Part shown: positions 1 to 7,873 of the stretch, one piece after another
How positions within the stretch are numbered: the stretch's first letter is position 1
Layout of the letters: the number at the start of each line of letters is the position of its first letter
NCBI RefSeq assembly: GCF_902491285.1
Contig: NZ_CABUHK010000072.1
Span: 1-27,359 of the forward strand
Source: an uncultured Bacteroides sp.
GTDB lineage: Bacteria; Bacteroidota; Bacteroidia; Bacteroidales; Bacteroidaceae
Length of the DNA: 27,359 bases
Direction of reading: 5' to 3'
Program-made: the position numbers and the translations under genes
Notes under the pieces: generated by a model
Told to the model about the DNA's origin: nothing
The model's input: the letters and a program-made list of their open reading frames with translations, nothing else
Databases searched by the model: none

Positions 1-193
1 GAGTACTCGGAAACCTACCATAGAAATATGACAAGGCGCTGGGTGCTTAGCCTACGTGTACACGACCGAGGAATCCGAGAAGCTGGAACTCCATGAACTG
101 ACGCGGGAACTGGGCGGCAATCTGGAGCTTGCCGTCCGGCGGCTGGCTGAAAGGAAAAGAGAGGAACAAAAACAAGTATCAACCCCTAAATGA
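1..193 (+). pseudogene. traG: 3' end of traG (VirB4-like conjugation ATPase), apparently frameshifted
   Basis: This is the tail of a gene that begins outside the window. Frame 1 from base 1 reads EYSETYHRNMTRRWVL, then becomes unlikely and stops at 94-96. Frame 2 from base 50 reads AYVYTTEESEKLELHELTRE and continues as a charged helical tail to a TGA at 191-193, which overlaps the next ATG. Removing one base around 47-50 joins the two into one smooth protein end. The position directly before the traH-like and traI genes is where traG, the VirB4-type ATPase of the mating pore, lies in Bacteroides conjugative transposons. No ATPase motif is in view, so the name rests on context. The shift may be a real mutation or a sequencing error. 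Confidence 0.5.
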
Positions 194-561
194 ACGAAGT
201 TATGAGAAACAGACAATTGGTGAGGCTGGCGGTATGCCTGGTCGGCATGGCCGCCATGGTATTGCAAAGTTGTATGGAAGCAAACGGAACGGACTGTGAC
301 AGACTCTGCGGTTCGTGGAGCAGCGTGGAGGGTAAGCCTGACGTGCTGGTCTACAAGGAAGGCGGAGCCTATAAGGTGACGGTCTTTTCCCGCAGCGGAA
401 AGACGCGTGTCCTGAAACCGCGGACCTACCTGCTGGTCGAGGAGAACGGCAACCTTTTCATCAACACCGGATACCGTATTGACGTGTCCTATAATGAAGC
501 GACCGATGTGCTGACTTTTTCCCCTCACGGTGATTATGTACGTAATGAAAACAGACGATGA
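190..561 (+). CDS. traH: TraH-like conjugative transposon lipoprotein (DUF3876-like)
   Basis: A 123-residue protein with a basic start, a hydrophobic stretch (about residues 10-24) and a lipobox-like VLQSC with Cys28, so it is probably an outer- or periplasm-facing lipoprotein. The rest is a small, polar, beta-rich domain (residues about 40-120). Size and position between traG and traI match the small TraH/DUF3876 proteins of Bacteroides conjugative transposons; their exact role is not established. The ATG at 190 overlaps the stop of the traG tail. Met5 at 202 is an alternative start that leaves a shorter signal peptide. The stop overlaps the traI ATG (ATGA), which indicates translational coupling. 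Confidence 0.7.
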   Translation: MNEVMRNRQLVRLAVCLVGMAAMVLQSCMEANGTDCDRLCGSWSSVEGKPDVLVYKEGGAYKVTVFSRSGKTRVLKPRTYLLVEENGNLFINTGYRIDVSYNEATDVLTFSPHGDYVRNENRR

Positions 562-1202
562 GAACGGGAGGCATATGGAAAAAGGCAAGCCTTGTTTGTA
601 CGGTGTTTCTGCTGGCAACCGTACAGTCAAGTGCTCAGTGGGTGGTTACCGATCCCGGAAACCTGGCCCAGGGTATCATCAACATGTCGGACAATATTGC
701 GCATACCTCCAAGACGGCCACGAACACCGCGCAGAGCTTTTCCGAAACGGTCAAGATCTATGAGCAGTCAAAAAAATACTATGACGCCCTTAAATCCGTG
801 AACAACCTGGTGAGGGACGCCCGCAAGGTGCGTGAAATCATCCTGATGGTGGGTGACGTGTCGGATATCTATGTCACCGGCTTCGGCAGGATGATGAAGG
901 ATGAGAATTTCTCGGCAAGGGAACTGGACGCCATCGCTTCCGGCTATACGAAACTTCTGGAGGAGAGCAACGGCGTATTGCAGGATCTGAAGCAGGTAAT
1001 CGATGTCAGCACCCTCTCCATGACGGACAAGGACCGCATGGACGTGGTGGATGAGTGTTACCGTGACATGCGTCGTTACCGGAACCTTGTCAGTTATTAT
1101 ACGAACAGGAATATCGCCGTGAGCTACCTGCGTGCCAGGAAGAGGAACGACATGGACCGCGTAATGAGGCTCTATGGTGATGAAACCTCCAGATATTGGT
1201 AG
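558..1202 (+). CDS. traI: Conjugative transposon protein TraI (DUF4141-like)
   Basis: A 214-residue exported protein. Residues 1-26 form a signal peptide ending in SSAQ. The mature part is almost all helix, with long amphipathic stretches (DNLAHTS-like repeats of Asn/Thr/Ser, then EQSKKYYDALK and LEESNGVLQDLKQ). This is the pattern of TraI/DUF4141 proteins and resembles the VirB5-type minor pilus or periplasmic components of type IV secretion systems. The function is by analogy only. It starts at an ATGA overlap with traH and ends three bases before traJ, within the tra operon. Confidence 0.8.
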   Translation: MRTGGIWKKASLVCTVFLLATVQSSAQWVVTDPGNLAQGIINMSDNIAHTSKTATNTAQSFSETVKIYEQSKKYYDALKSVNNLVRDARKVREIILMVGDVSDIYVTGFGRMMKDENFSARELDAIASGYTKLLEESNGVLQDLKQVIDVSTLSMTDKDRMDVVDECYRDMRRYRNLVSYYTNRNIAVSYLRARKRNDMDRVMRLYGDETSRYW

Positions 1203-1205
1203 CCT

Positions 1206-2219
1206 ATGGTGTTGTTGTCGATAGATTTTGCCAGCCTCCATACGATACTGGAGAGTCTGTACAATGAGATGATGCCTCTTTGCGAGGACATGCTGGGTGT
1301 GGCGAAGGGCGTTGCGGGGCTGGGTGCCCTGTTTTATGTCGCCCTCCGCGTCTGGCAGTCGATGGCCCGTGCCGAGCCGGTGGACGTCTATCCGCTGCTT
1401 CGCCCTTTTGCGCTGGGTATCTGTATCCTGCTGTTTCCGACACTGGTGCTGGGAACGATGAACAGTATTTTAAGTCCCATTGTGCAGGGGACCCACAGGA
1501 TGCTGGAAGGGCAGACACTGGACATGCAGCAATACAGGGCGCAGAAAGACCGGCTGGAGAGGGAGGCCATGATGCGCAATCCCGAAACCGCCTATCTGGT
1601 CAGTGATGAGGAGTTTGACCGCCAGCTGGACGAGCTCGGCTGGTCTCCGGGAGACGCCGCCACCCGTCTGGGAATGTATATGGAAGTGGGCATGTATAAT
1701 CTGGAGAAGAGTATCCGTGACGCTTTCCGCAGCCTGCTGGAATTGCTCTTTGCAGCCGCTTCGTTGCTGATAGATACGGTACGGACCTTTTTCCTGGTGG
1801 TACTTTCCGTGCTGGGTCCGATAGCCTTCTCCATTTCGGTATGGGACGGCTTGCAGTCCACGCTCGGGCAGTGGTTCACAAGATATATATCGGTCTACCT
1901 GTGGCTTCCTGTCAGCGACCTGTTCAGTTGCATGCTTGCCAAGATACAGGTGCTTATGCTTCAGAACGATATTGCCGAACTGCAGGGAAATCCCGATTAT
2001 TCACTGGACAATTCGAACTGCGTGTACATCATTTTCATGTTGATCGGGATTGTCGGTTATTTTACCGTTCCGACCGTTTCCGGCTGGATTGTCCAGGCGG
2101 GAGGTGGCGGCAACTATTCCCGCAATCTGAACCGTACGGCGACTAAAGCCGGTGGTTTCACTGCCGGTGCCGGCGGTGCGGCACTGGGTAATATCGGAGG
2201 GCGTATACGTGGAAAATAA
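1206..2219 (+). CDS. traJ: Conjugative transposon inner-membrane channel protein TraJ (VirB6-like)
   Basis: A 337-residue polytopic membrane protein. Hydrophobic segments are visible near residues 30-52, 62-85, 168-205, 215-235 and 272-295. The C-terminal tail after about residue 298 is Gly/Ala/Asn-rich (GGGGNYSRNLN, AGGAALGN) and probably lies in the cytoplasm or periplasm. The topology and order match TraJ of Bacteroides conjugative transposons, the counterpart of VirB6, which forms the inner-membrane part of the DNA transfer channel. It follows traI by three bases and precedes traK by about 20. Confidence 0.88.
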   Translation: MVLLSIDFASLHTILESLYNEMMPLCEDMLGVAKGVAGLGALFYVALRVWQSMARAEPVDVYPLLRPFALGICILLFPTLVLGTMNSILSPIVQGTHRMLEGQTLDMQQYRAQKDRLEREAMMRNPETAYLVSDEEFDRQLDELGWSPGDAATRLGMYMEVGMYNLEKSIRDAFRSLLELLFAAASLLIDTVRTFFLVVLSVLGPIAFSISVWDGLQSTLGQWFTRYISVYLWLPVSDLFSCMLAKIQVLMLQNDIAELQGNPDYSLDNSNCVYIIFMLIGIVGYFTVPTVSGWIVQAGGGGNYSRNLNRTATKAGGFTAGAGGAALGNIGGRIRGK

Positions 2220-2240
2220 ACAATCAAAAACGATTCACAG

Positions 2241-2864
2241 ATGGAATTCAAGTCATTGACCAATATTGAAAGCAGCTTCAGGCGTATCCGCCTGATGCTG
2301 GCAGCCTTTGTATGCTGCTGCACGCTCATTACCGGCTATTCGTTGTGGAGCTCCTACAGCTTTGCCGAGAAGCAGCGTGAAAAGATCTATGTGCTGGACG
2401 GCGGCAAGTCGCTGATGCTTGCGATCTCGCAGGACCTTTCGCAGAACCGTCCGGCGGAAGCCAGGGAGCACGTGAGGCGCTTCCATGAACTCTTCTTCAG
2501 TCTTTCGCCGCAGAAGGACGCCATCGAGCACAATATTCACCGGGCTCTGCTGCTGGCCGACAAGAGTGCCTACCATTATTATGTGGACCTTGCCGAAAAA
2601 GGGTATTACAACCGTCTGATTTCGGGTAACATCAACCAGGTTGTCCAGGTGGACAGCGTGTCTTGCGACTTCAACAGTTATCCCTATAAGGCGAGGACGT
2701 ATGCCCGGCAGATGATCATCCGTGAGAGCAACGTGACGGAGCGCAGCCTGGTGACGGAGTGCCGGCTTCAGAATGCTGTCAGGTCGGATGACAATCCGAA
2801 CGGGTTCATTATCGAGCATTTTACCATTACGGAAAACAGGGATTTAAGGAGTGCCGACCGATGA
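2241..2864 (+). CDS. traK: Conjugative transposon protein TraK (VirB8-like)
   Basis: A 207-residue bitopic protein. There is a short cytoplasmic N-terminus, one membrane helix at about residues 19-40 (containing FVCCCTLITGYSLW) and a periplasmic domain from about residue 50 to the end with the mixed alpha/beta pattern of VirB8-type assembly factors. Size, topology and position between traJ and traL identify TraK. The final TGA overlaps the ATG of traL, so the two are probably translationally coupled. Confidence 0.87.
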   Translation: MEFKSLTNIESSFRRIRLMLAAFVCCCTLITGYSLWSSYSFAEKQREKIYVLDGGKSLMLAISQDLSQNRPAEAREHVRRFHELFFSLSPQKDAIEHNIHRALLLADKSAYHYYVDLAEKGYYNRLISGNINQVVQVDSVSCDFNSYPYKARTYARQMIIRESNVTERSLVTECRLQNAVRSDDNPNGFIIEHFTITENRDLRSADR

Positions 2865-3160
2865 GAAGAAGAAAATACCCGTGGAAACAGGCGGATATCC
2901 TGATACACCGATACTGCCGCAGACTGACGACAGGGCAGCGGTTGGCTGTCATCGCCGTTGCATTTGCCCTGTTTATGGCAGGCTGCCTGTATATGATCCT
3001 CTCTTCCCTTTTAGGTTTCGGAGAACCGGGCGGGGGACTGAAAATTGAGCATATCCGTCCTTTGGATATAAAGCCGGAGAAAAATACAACCATTCACTTT
3101 AAAGACTATTATGATTATGGACATTCAGAAAATCAGGATACTGTTAGGCTTGTCTGCTGA
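2861..3160 (+). CDS. traL: Small conjugative transposon membrane protein TraL (DUF3989-like)
   Basis: A 99-residue protein with a very basic N-terminus (MRRRKYPWK) and one membrane helix at about residues 28-50 (VIAVAFALFMAGCLYMIL), then a short periplasmic tail. This matches the small TraL/DUF3989 proteins encoded between traK and traM in Bacteroides conjugative transposons. No enzymatic motif is visible; it is presumably a structural part of the mating apparatus. The first codons overlap the traK stop, and its last 44-50 bases overlap traM in another frame, an unusually long overlap for this operon. Confidence 0.72.
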   Translation: MRRRKYPWKQADILIHRYCRRLTTGQRLAVIAVAFALFMAGCLYMILSSLLGFGEPGGGLKIEHIRPLDIKPEKNTTIHFKDYYDYGHSENQDTVRLVC

Positions 3161-4409
3161 CAGACCTTTGAGTCCGGAGGAAAAACGCAGGCGTACCAGG
3201 TATATTGTCTATCCCGCCATGTGCCTGCTCTTTGCAGGTTCGTTATGGCTGATTTATTCGCCGTCGGAGAAGGAGAGGGCGGCGGAGGAGAAAGAGAAGG
3301 GATTCAATACGGATATTCCCTCCCCCGGACGGCAAAGGATGGACGGCAACAAGGTGGACGCTTATGAGCGTGAAGAGTTGGAAAAAAAGGATAAGTACCG
3401 TAAAAATGCATTTCAGGAGATGGCCTCGCTGTTCGGCAGTTCCGGTAAGGATACGGTGCACCTGCCTGAAGGCATGGCGGAATTACCGGTGGAAGAGGCG
3501 GATAACCCCTCTACAGGTTCCCATAATACTGTCCGTTCTTCTGCCGGTGCCTACCGTAACATGAACCGTACGCTGGATAATTTTTATACCCGTGCGGAGA
3601 ACTCCGAAAGGAATGAACTGCTCCGACGTATCGAAGAGCTGGAGCATGAACGGCAGATGAAAAAGCCGTCGCAGGAGACTACGATGGAAGAGAAAATGGC
3701 GCTGATGGAGAAATCCTATGAACTGGCTGCCCGATACAACGGGAAACAGGCGGCGACGACTTCTCCGGCAATGGATAAAAGGCAGCGGACGGCTGTCAAA
3801 CCGGTAAAACAGGTCCGGCATCAGGTGGTGTCTTCCCTGTCACAACCCGCGAGCAACGGGGAATCAGGAAACGGATTTGCGGGGGAAAGGAATGTAGGGT
3901 TCAATACTCCCGTGGGGAAAGTGCTGACTTCCGACAGGAATACCATTCCTGCCTGCGTACACGGTACACAGACCGTTTCGGACGGTCAGGCGCTGCGTAT
4001 CCGCCTGCTGGAACCGATGGTGGTCGATGACCGGTTTATTCCTAAGGGGACGATCCTGACCGGCGGAGCCCGTATGGAAGGTGAACGGCTTGATGTCCTT
4101 GTTCAGGCGGTTGAATATAAAGGTACGGTTATTCCGGTAGAACTGGAGGTTTACGATGCGGACGGCCAGCGGGGAATACCGGTCCCCAACTCGATGGAGT
4201 ATGATGCGGCACGTGAGATAGCGGCAAATATGGGAACCTCCATGAACGGCAGTATCAATATCTCTACGGATGCCGGGGCGCAGATCGCTTCGGACCTGGG
4301 AAAAGGAGTGATACAGGGCGTGTCGGGATATGTCGCTAAAAAGATGCGGACGGTGAAGGTCACTCTGAAAGCAGGACACAGGCTGTTGCTTCATTCTCCC
4401 GAACAGTGA
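3117..4409 (+). CDS. traM: Conjugative transposon protein TraM (VirB10-like)
   Basis: The start is chosen at the second in-frame ATG, giving MDIQKIRILLGLSADRPLSP; an ATG at 3111 would add two residues. The order is a short cytoplasmic segment, a membrane helix at about residues 33-52 (IVYPAMCLLFAGSLWLIY), a long polar region rich in Glu, Lys and Gln that is probably partly coiled coil (to about 255), and a globular C-terminal domain from about 265 with the TrbI/VirB10 pattern (PACVHGTQTV, LLEPMVV, GTILTG). VirB10 homologues span the inner membrane to the outer-membrane pore and sense the ATPase state. The gene overlaps traL upstream. Confidence 0.88.
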   Translation: MDIQKIRILLGLSADRPLSPEEKRRRTRYIVYPAMCLLFAGSLWLIYSPSEKERAAEEKEKGFNTDIPSPGRQRMDGNKVDAYEREELEKKDKYRKNAFQEMASLFGSSGKDTVHLPEGMAELPVEEADNPSTGSHNTVRSSAGAYRNMNRTLDNFYTRAENSERNELLRRIEELEHERQMKKPSQETTMEEKMALMEKSYELAARYNGKQAATTSPAMDKRQRTAVKPVKQVRHQVVSSLSQPASNGESGNGFAGERNVGFNTPVGKVLTSDRNTIPACVHGTQTVSDGQALRIRLLEPMVVDDRFIPKGTILTGGARMEGERLDVLVQAVEYKGTVIPVELEVYDADGQRGIPVPNSMEYDAAREIAANMGTSMNGSINISTDAGAQIASDLGKGVIQGVSGYVAKKMRTVKVTLKAGHRLLLHSPEQ

Positions 4410-4456
4410 GACACAAAAGCAGTAAAAGAAAATCGATCATTAACCAACCAATCAAG

Positions 4457-5386
4457 ATGCAATCGGATATGAAAAAGATTCTGATGATGTTTTTTGCCCT
4501 GATGACGGGTGTGACGGCTGCCAGTGCGCAGTTGAGTAGCGGGGATTTTTTTGAGGGACTGAGCCGCAAGATCGGCTTTAGCCGGATGATAGCCCCGCAC
4601 GGGCTGGAAATCACTTATGATAAAACGGTACATGTGATATTTCCTTCCCCGATCAAGTATGTGGACCTGGGGTCCACCAATCTGATAGCCGGAAAGGCGG
4701 ATGCGGCGGAGAACGTGATTCGTGTGAAAGCTGCTAAAAAGCATTTCCGGGATGAGACGAACATGAGCGTGATCACTGAAGATGGAAATTTTTACACGTT
4801 CAATGTCAGATATGCGGATGAACCGCTCCTGCTGAACGTGGAGATGTGCGATTTCATCCATGACGGTGAAACGGTGAACCGTCCGAACAATGCCATGGAA
4901 ATCTATTTGCAGGAACTGGGCAATGAGTCCCCGCGTCTGGTACGCCTGATTATGAAGTCCGTGCACAGGCAGGACAAAAGACGGGTCAGACATATCGGCT
5001 GTAAACGTTTCGGGGTCCAGTTCCTGCTTAGGGGGCTTTATACCCATAATGACCTGCTGTACTTTCATACACAGCTAAGGAATGAGACGAATGTCCCGTT
5101 TGATGTGGATTTCGTGACCTTCAAGATTGTCGACAAAAAGATCGTGAAACGTACCGCCATGCAGGAACAGGTGATCTATCCTTTGCGTGCCTGCAACTAT
5201 GTGACCCGTGTGGATGGAAAGGCCTCGGAACGTACGGTGTTCGCGTTACCCAAATTTACGATACCGGAGGACAAGAAACTGGTGGTGGAGATGTATGAGA
5301 AACAGGGAGGACGCCACCAGATGTTTGAGGTGGATAATGAGGACCTTGTGCGTGCTGAACCCGTCAACGAATTGAAGGTACGATGA
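4457..5386 (+). CDS. traN: Conjugative transposon protein TraN (VirB9-like)
   Basis: About 309 residues from the ATG at 4457. The frame is also open from a GTG at 4406 overlapping the traM stop, but that would put 17-21 polar residues before the signal peptide MKKILMMFFALMTG..ASAQ. An ATG at 4469 starts that signal directly and is equally likely. The mature protein is beta-rich and fits TraN/DUF4138, the counterpart of VirB9, which forms the periplasmic and outer-membrane ring with TraM and TraO. The stop overlaps the traO ATG (ATGA). Confidence 0.87.
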   Translation: MQSDMKKILMMFFALMTGVTAASAQLSSGDFFEGLSRKIGFSRMIAPHGLEITYDKTVHVIFPSPIKYVDLGSTNLIAGKADAAENVIRVKAAKKHFRDETNMSVITEDGNFYTFNVRYADEPLLLNVEMCDFIHDGETVNRPNNAMEIYLQELGNESPRLVRLIMKSVHRQDKRRVRHIGCKRFGVQFLLRGLYTHNDLLYFHTQLRNETNVPFDVDFVTFKIVDKKIVKRTAMQEQVIYPLRACNYVTRVDGKASERTVFALPKFTIPEDKKLVVEMYEKQGGRHQMFEVDNEDLVRAEPVNELKVR

Positions 5387-5970
5387 GAATGACCGGAAAA
5401 TTTGTGTTGTTGCTTGCGGCTATGCTTGCCCTGTTTTTGGGGCAGGCGCAGGCCCAACGCTGCCTGCCGGGTATGAAAGGTGTGCAGCTAATGGCGGATA
5501 TGGTTGACGGTTTTTATTGCGGGAAGGAACGTAATGATACGGGATTCGCTTTCGGACTTGCCGTTTCTACCTATGCTAAGGGAGGAAATAAATGGGTATC
5601 GGGTATTGAAATCATGCGGCGGTATTATCCCTACCGTAATACACGTATCCCTTTGAAACAGTATACTGCGGAAGGTGGCTACTATTACAATTTCTTTTCC
5701 GACCCGGGGAAAAATGTATTTCTGAATATCGGTGCTTCGGGATTGATGGGGTATGAAACTGTAAACGGTGGAAAGGGACTGCTCTTTGACGGTGCCGTCC
5801 TGAAAAAACATGAATCGTTCATTTATGGCGGTGCAGTGACACTGGAAGCGGAAACTTATCTTTCAGACAAGGTCGTCCTGTTACTGCGTCTTCGTGAACG
5901 TGTTCTTTGGGGGAGTGCCGCAAAGCACTTCCATACCCAATATGGCTTGGGCGTGAAATACATTTTATAA
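5383..5970 (+). CDS. traO: Conjugative transposon outer-membrane protein TraO
   Basis: A 195-residue secreted protein. The signal peptide covers residues 1-25, ending in QAQAQR. The rest alternates Gly/aromatic strands (GFAFGLAVSTY, YYYNFF, FLNIGASGLMGYE) and ends in an aromatic strand GLGVKYIL, typical of a small beta-barrel outer-membrane protein. The place after traN is that of traO. It starts inside the traN stop and ends in TAATG with the traQ start, so translation is continuous along this part of the operon. Confidence 0.84.
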   Translation: MRMTGKFVLLLAAMLALFLGQAQAQRCLPGMKGVQLMADMVDGFYCGKERNDTGFAFGLAVSTYAKGGNKWVSGIEIMRRYYPYRNTRIPLKQYTAEGGYYYNFFSDPGKNVFLNIGASGLMGYETVNGGKGLLFDGAVLKKHESFIYGGAVTLEAETYLSDKVVLLLRLRERVLWGSAAKHFHTQYGLGVKYIL

Positions 5971-6455
5971 TGACTAAATCCATACGAAAAATGAAAAAGA
6001 TACTTGATCAGATAATGATATTGTGCTGCATGGCAGTCTCCTTGTTTTGTTTTGGATCTTGTAGTGATGACCTGGATATTCAGCAGGAATATCCGTTCAC
6101 GGTAGAGGCGATGCCCGTAGCGGACAAGATAGCCGGCGGCCAGACGGTGGAAATCCGTCTGGAAATTACTGAAGAGGGCAATTTTTCCGGAACGCTTTAT
6201 ACTCTCCGCTATTTCCAGCCTGACGGGAACGGATTGTTGAAGCTGGAAGACGGTACGGTTCTGAAACCCAATGACCGCTATTTATTGAGTGAGAAGAAGT
6301 TCCGGTTGTATTACACTTCAAGGAGTACGAATGAGGCACAAACGATTGATTTGTACTTTGAAAATAACTGGCAGGATGTCTGGCAGCTGAGTTTCAGTTT
6401 CAATAACAGGAATGACGGGGCGGAGAAAACGGAAGGAGGAGCCCGTGTCCAGTAA
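5970..6455 (+). CDS. traQ: Conjugative transposon lipoprotein TraQ (DUF3872-like)
   Basis: A 161-residue protein started at the ATG that overlaps the traO stop (TAATG). Residues 1-30 form a signal sequence ending in a lipobox FGSC, so it is probably a lipoprotein. The mature part is a beta-rich domain with the DUF3872/TraQ pattern (EYPFTVEAMPVADKI near its start, GTLYTLRYFQPDG in the middle). In the CTnDOT family a primase-like traP lies between traO and traQ; here traQ follows directly. Its last 40 bases overlap the next, broken gene. Confidence 0.82.
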   Translation: MTKSIRKMKKILDQIMILCCMAVSLFCFGSCSDDLDIQQEYPFTVEAMPVADKIAGGQTVEIRLEITEEGNFSGTLYTLRYFQPDGNGLLKLEDGTVLKPNDRYLLSEKKFRLYYTSRSTNEAQTIDLYFENNWQDVWQLSFSFNNRNDGAEKTEGGARVQ

Positions 6456-7038
6456 ATTGAGCAGGATGTTCTTGAACTGCAGTGACGAGAAATATACTCC
6501 GGGATACGGAGTGGCTCCCATCATCAAGTATCTGCCTGAGGGGAAGATTATATGGTGCCCTTTTGACACGTGCCACAGCGAGTTCGTGCTTCATCTGCAG
6601 GAAGCCGGATTTCAGGTAAAATACTCGCATATAAATACCGGACAGGATTTTTTTGCTTACGAGCCGGATTGTTGAGATATTATTGTATCTAATCCGCCTT
6701 TCAGCAGAAAAATGGATGTTTTTGAACGCTGCCTGCAACTGGACAAGCCGTTCGCCCTGCTGATGTCCAATTTTTGGCTCAACAGTGTCGGTCCGTGCCA
6801 GCTGTTCAAGGACAGGGAGCTTCAATTGCTGATGTTTGACAAACGCATCCAGTATGACAAAGGGGGAGGTGTCCCATTTGGCAGCAGCTATTATTGTCAC
6901 CGTCTTTTGCCTAAACAAATCGTGTTTGAGGAACTGGCGGTCTGTCGGAATGATTACAGCCGTATGCATCGGGATGTGGATAACTTGAATCGGAATATTG
7001 CGGAAGAAGACGCCGGACTTTCCTTCGGCGTTGTTTGA
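6445..7038 (+). pseudogene. DNA N6-adenine methyltransferase-like gene with in-frame stop
   Basis: One reading frame gives a coherent protein of about 197 codons, broken by TGA at 6673-6675. Before the stop is YTPGYGVAPIIKYLP and IIWCPFDT, the N-terminal pattern of small phage- and plasmid-type adenine methyltransferases. Directly after it is DIIVSNPPFS, with the catalytic NPPF motif IV. In this family a Trp is common at the broken position (C-W-D-I-I), so TGG to TGA is the simplest change. The start is unclear: GTG at 6445 fits best, with ATG at 6412 and 6466 as options. The truncated product would lack the catalytic motif. It lies at the end of the tra operon, overlapping traQ. Confidence 0.75.
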
Positions 7039-7061
7039 AAGCACAAACGGAAAAATGGATT

Positions 7062-7160
7062 ATGGGAAAAAACTTTTTTATTGTTCTTTCGATTTCCGCC
7101 TTTTCCGCCCGTGCCGGAAATCCGCCTTCCATGATTGACAAGGCGGAAGAGGGAGTTTGA
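7062..7160 (+). CDS. 32-residue ORF with signal-like N-terminus; possible relic
   Basis: ATG at 7062 opens a short frame reading MGKNFFIVLSISAFSARAG followed by 13 polar residues and a TGA. The first 18 residues look like a signal peptide. In many Bacteroides conjugative transposons a secreted lysozyme-like gene follows traQ; this could be the start of such a gene, but nothing after the signal region supports that. Its 3' half overlaps a perfect 8-bp hairpin. It may be untranslated. Confidence 0.25.
   Translation: MGKNFFIVLSISAFSARAGNPPSMIDKAEEGV
7121..7147 (+). other. Perfect 8-bp hairpin after the tra operon
   Basis: TCCGCCTT at 7121-7128 pairs with AAGGCGGA at 7140-7147 around an 11-nt loop. 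No T run follows, so it is more likely an RNA 3'-end stabiliser or a chance repeat than a simple terminator. Confidence 0.4.
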
Positions 7161-7193
7161 ACTTTTCTATATACCTTAGATTACATGCTATCG

Positions 7194-7237
7194 GAGCCGT
7201 GAACAGTATGCCATATTGCTCGCGGCTCTTTTATTAT
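7194..7237 (+). terminator. Intrinsic terminator of the tra operon
   Basis: GAGCCGTGAACA at 7194-7205 pairs with TGCTCGCGGCTC at 7217-7228 (12 positions with one G-U pair and one mismatch, 11-nt loop), followed by TTTTATTAT on the + strand. It lies between the tra operon and the converging minus-strand gene ending at 7234, so it should stop + strand transcription. Confidence 0.65.
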
Positions 7238-7596
7238 AGGGTTCTGCCCAGCAGTACTGACAAACGGTAGATATATTTGTTGTATTTTTTGAGACACTCC
7301 ATATCTAGTGTTCCGTTATGGTAGGGACTGGATTTGTCCGTGTAGAAGAATACGTCCACTTTACTGCTGTTTCTTTGAATATCCACCCCTTCAACCGGTA
7401 TTTCTTCCGGGTTGTCATATTCTTCCAGCGGTAATTCCTCAATTGAGTTCCATTTGTCCATTCCAAGCAGGTTCAGTTTCCGGTTGAACAGAACGAAACC
7501 TTTCCTGGAGTAATCAATTCTTATACCGTATGGACGGTCCAGATAGAAACTTTCAACGGCCTTTTGTGCATACAGGCTCGAATTATTATTTTCCAT
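7234..7596 (-). CDS. Hypothetical protein, 120 residues
   Basis: I do not recognise the family. The product is soluble, acidic and free of signal or membrane segments. Visible stretches are a Tyr/Arg-rich first third (ESFYLDRPYGIRIDYSRKGF), an acidic middle (EELPLEEYDNPEEIP) and a basic helical end. It is a single-gene unit converging on the tra operon, with its stop next to the tra terminator. A -7 box lies about 53 bases upstream of the start. The lower GC and separate orientation suggest a cargo gene of the ICE. Confidence 0.7.
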   Translation of the reverse strand: MENNNSSLYAQKAVESFYLDRPYGIRIDYSRKGFVLFNRKLNLLGMDKWNSIEELPLEEYDNPEEIPVEGVDIQRNSSKVDVFFYTDKSSPYHNGTLDMECLKKYNKYIYRLSVLLGRTL

Positions 7597-7648
7597 TTTG
7601 AGTATTGATATAAGTTTTCTCTTTCAATAAATGTCTGTAAAAGGGAAG

Positions 7649-7656
7649 CAAAGATA
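7649..7656 (-). promoter_or_regulatory. Bacteroides -7 box for the minus-strand hypothetical gene
   Basis: On the minus strand this reads TATCTTTG, a perfect match to TAnnTTTG. A weak TTTA lies about 18 bases further upstream in place of the -33 TTTG. The leader to the ATG at 7596 would be about 45 bases. Confidence 0.5.
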
Positions 7657-7815
7657 CAAAAAATAGTTTCTGTGTAAATTTATAGACGGATGAATTTGAA
7701 TTTAATAAAGTAGGGGAACTGGAAGAACGGTTGACTGTTTATGGGGAGATGCAGAGAGAGTATAGGGCAACCTGAATAAATTGGTGAATACGACAATTTT
7801 ATCCGTTCTTTTTTT

Positions 7816-7823
7816 TAACTTTG
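7816..7823 (+). promoter_or_regulatory. Bacteroides -7 box for the HTH/CoiA-like cargo operon
   Basis: TAACTTTG matches TAnnTTTG exactly. The -33 position has only a T-rich match. It lies inside the longest open frame beginning at 7781, so the downstream ATG at 7874 is preferred as the true start of the next gene. Confidence 0.55.
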
Positions 7824-7873
7824 TATTTCAATTAAACTGTGGGGTATGCCACAATAAAAACGATATAAGTAGT

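Noticed and set aside
52..630. 192-residue minus-strand frame opposite traG end/traH/traI
   Set aside because: It runs antisense to well-supported tra genes and reads as low-complexity Ser/Arg sequence; a shadow frame.
6673..6675. TGA read as an amino acid (recoding) in the methyltransferase
   Set aside because: TGA serves as a normal stop for many genes here, and no selenocysteine insertion-type hairpin is apparent next to it.
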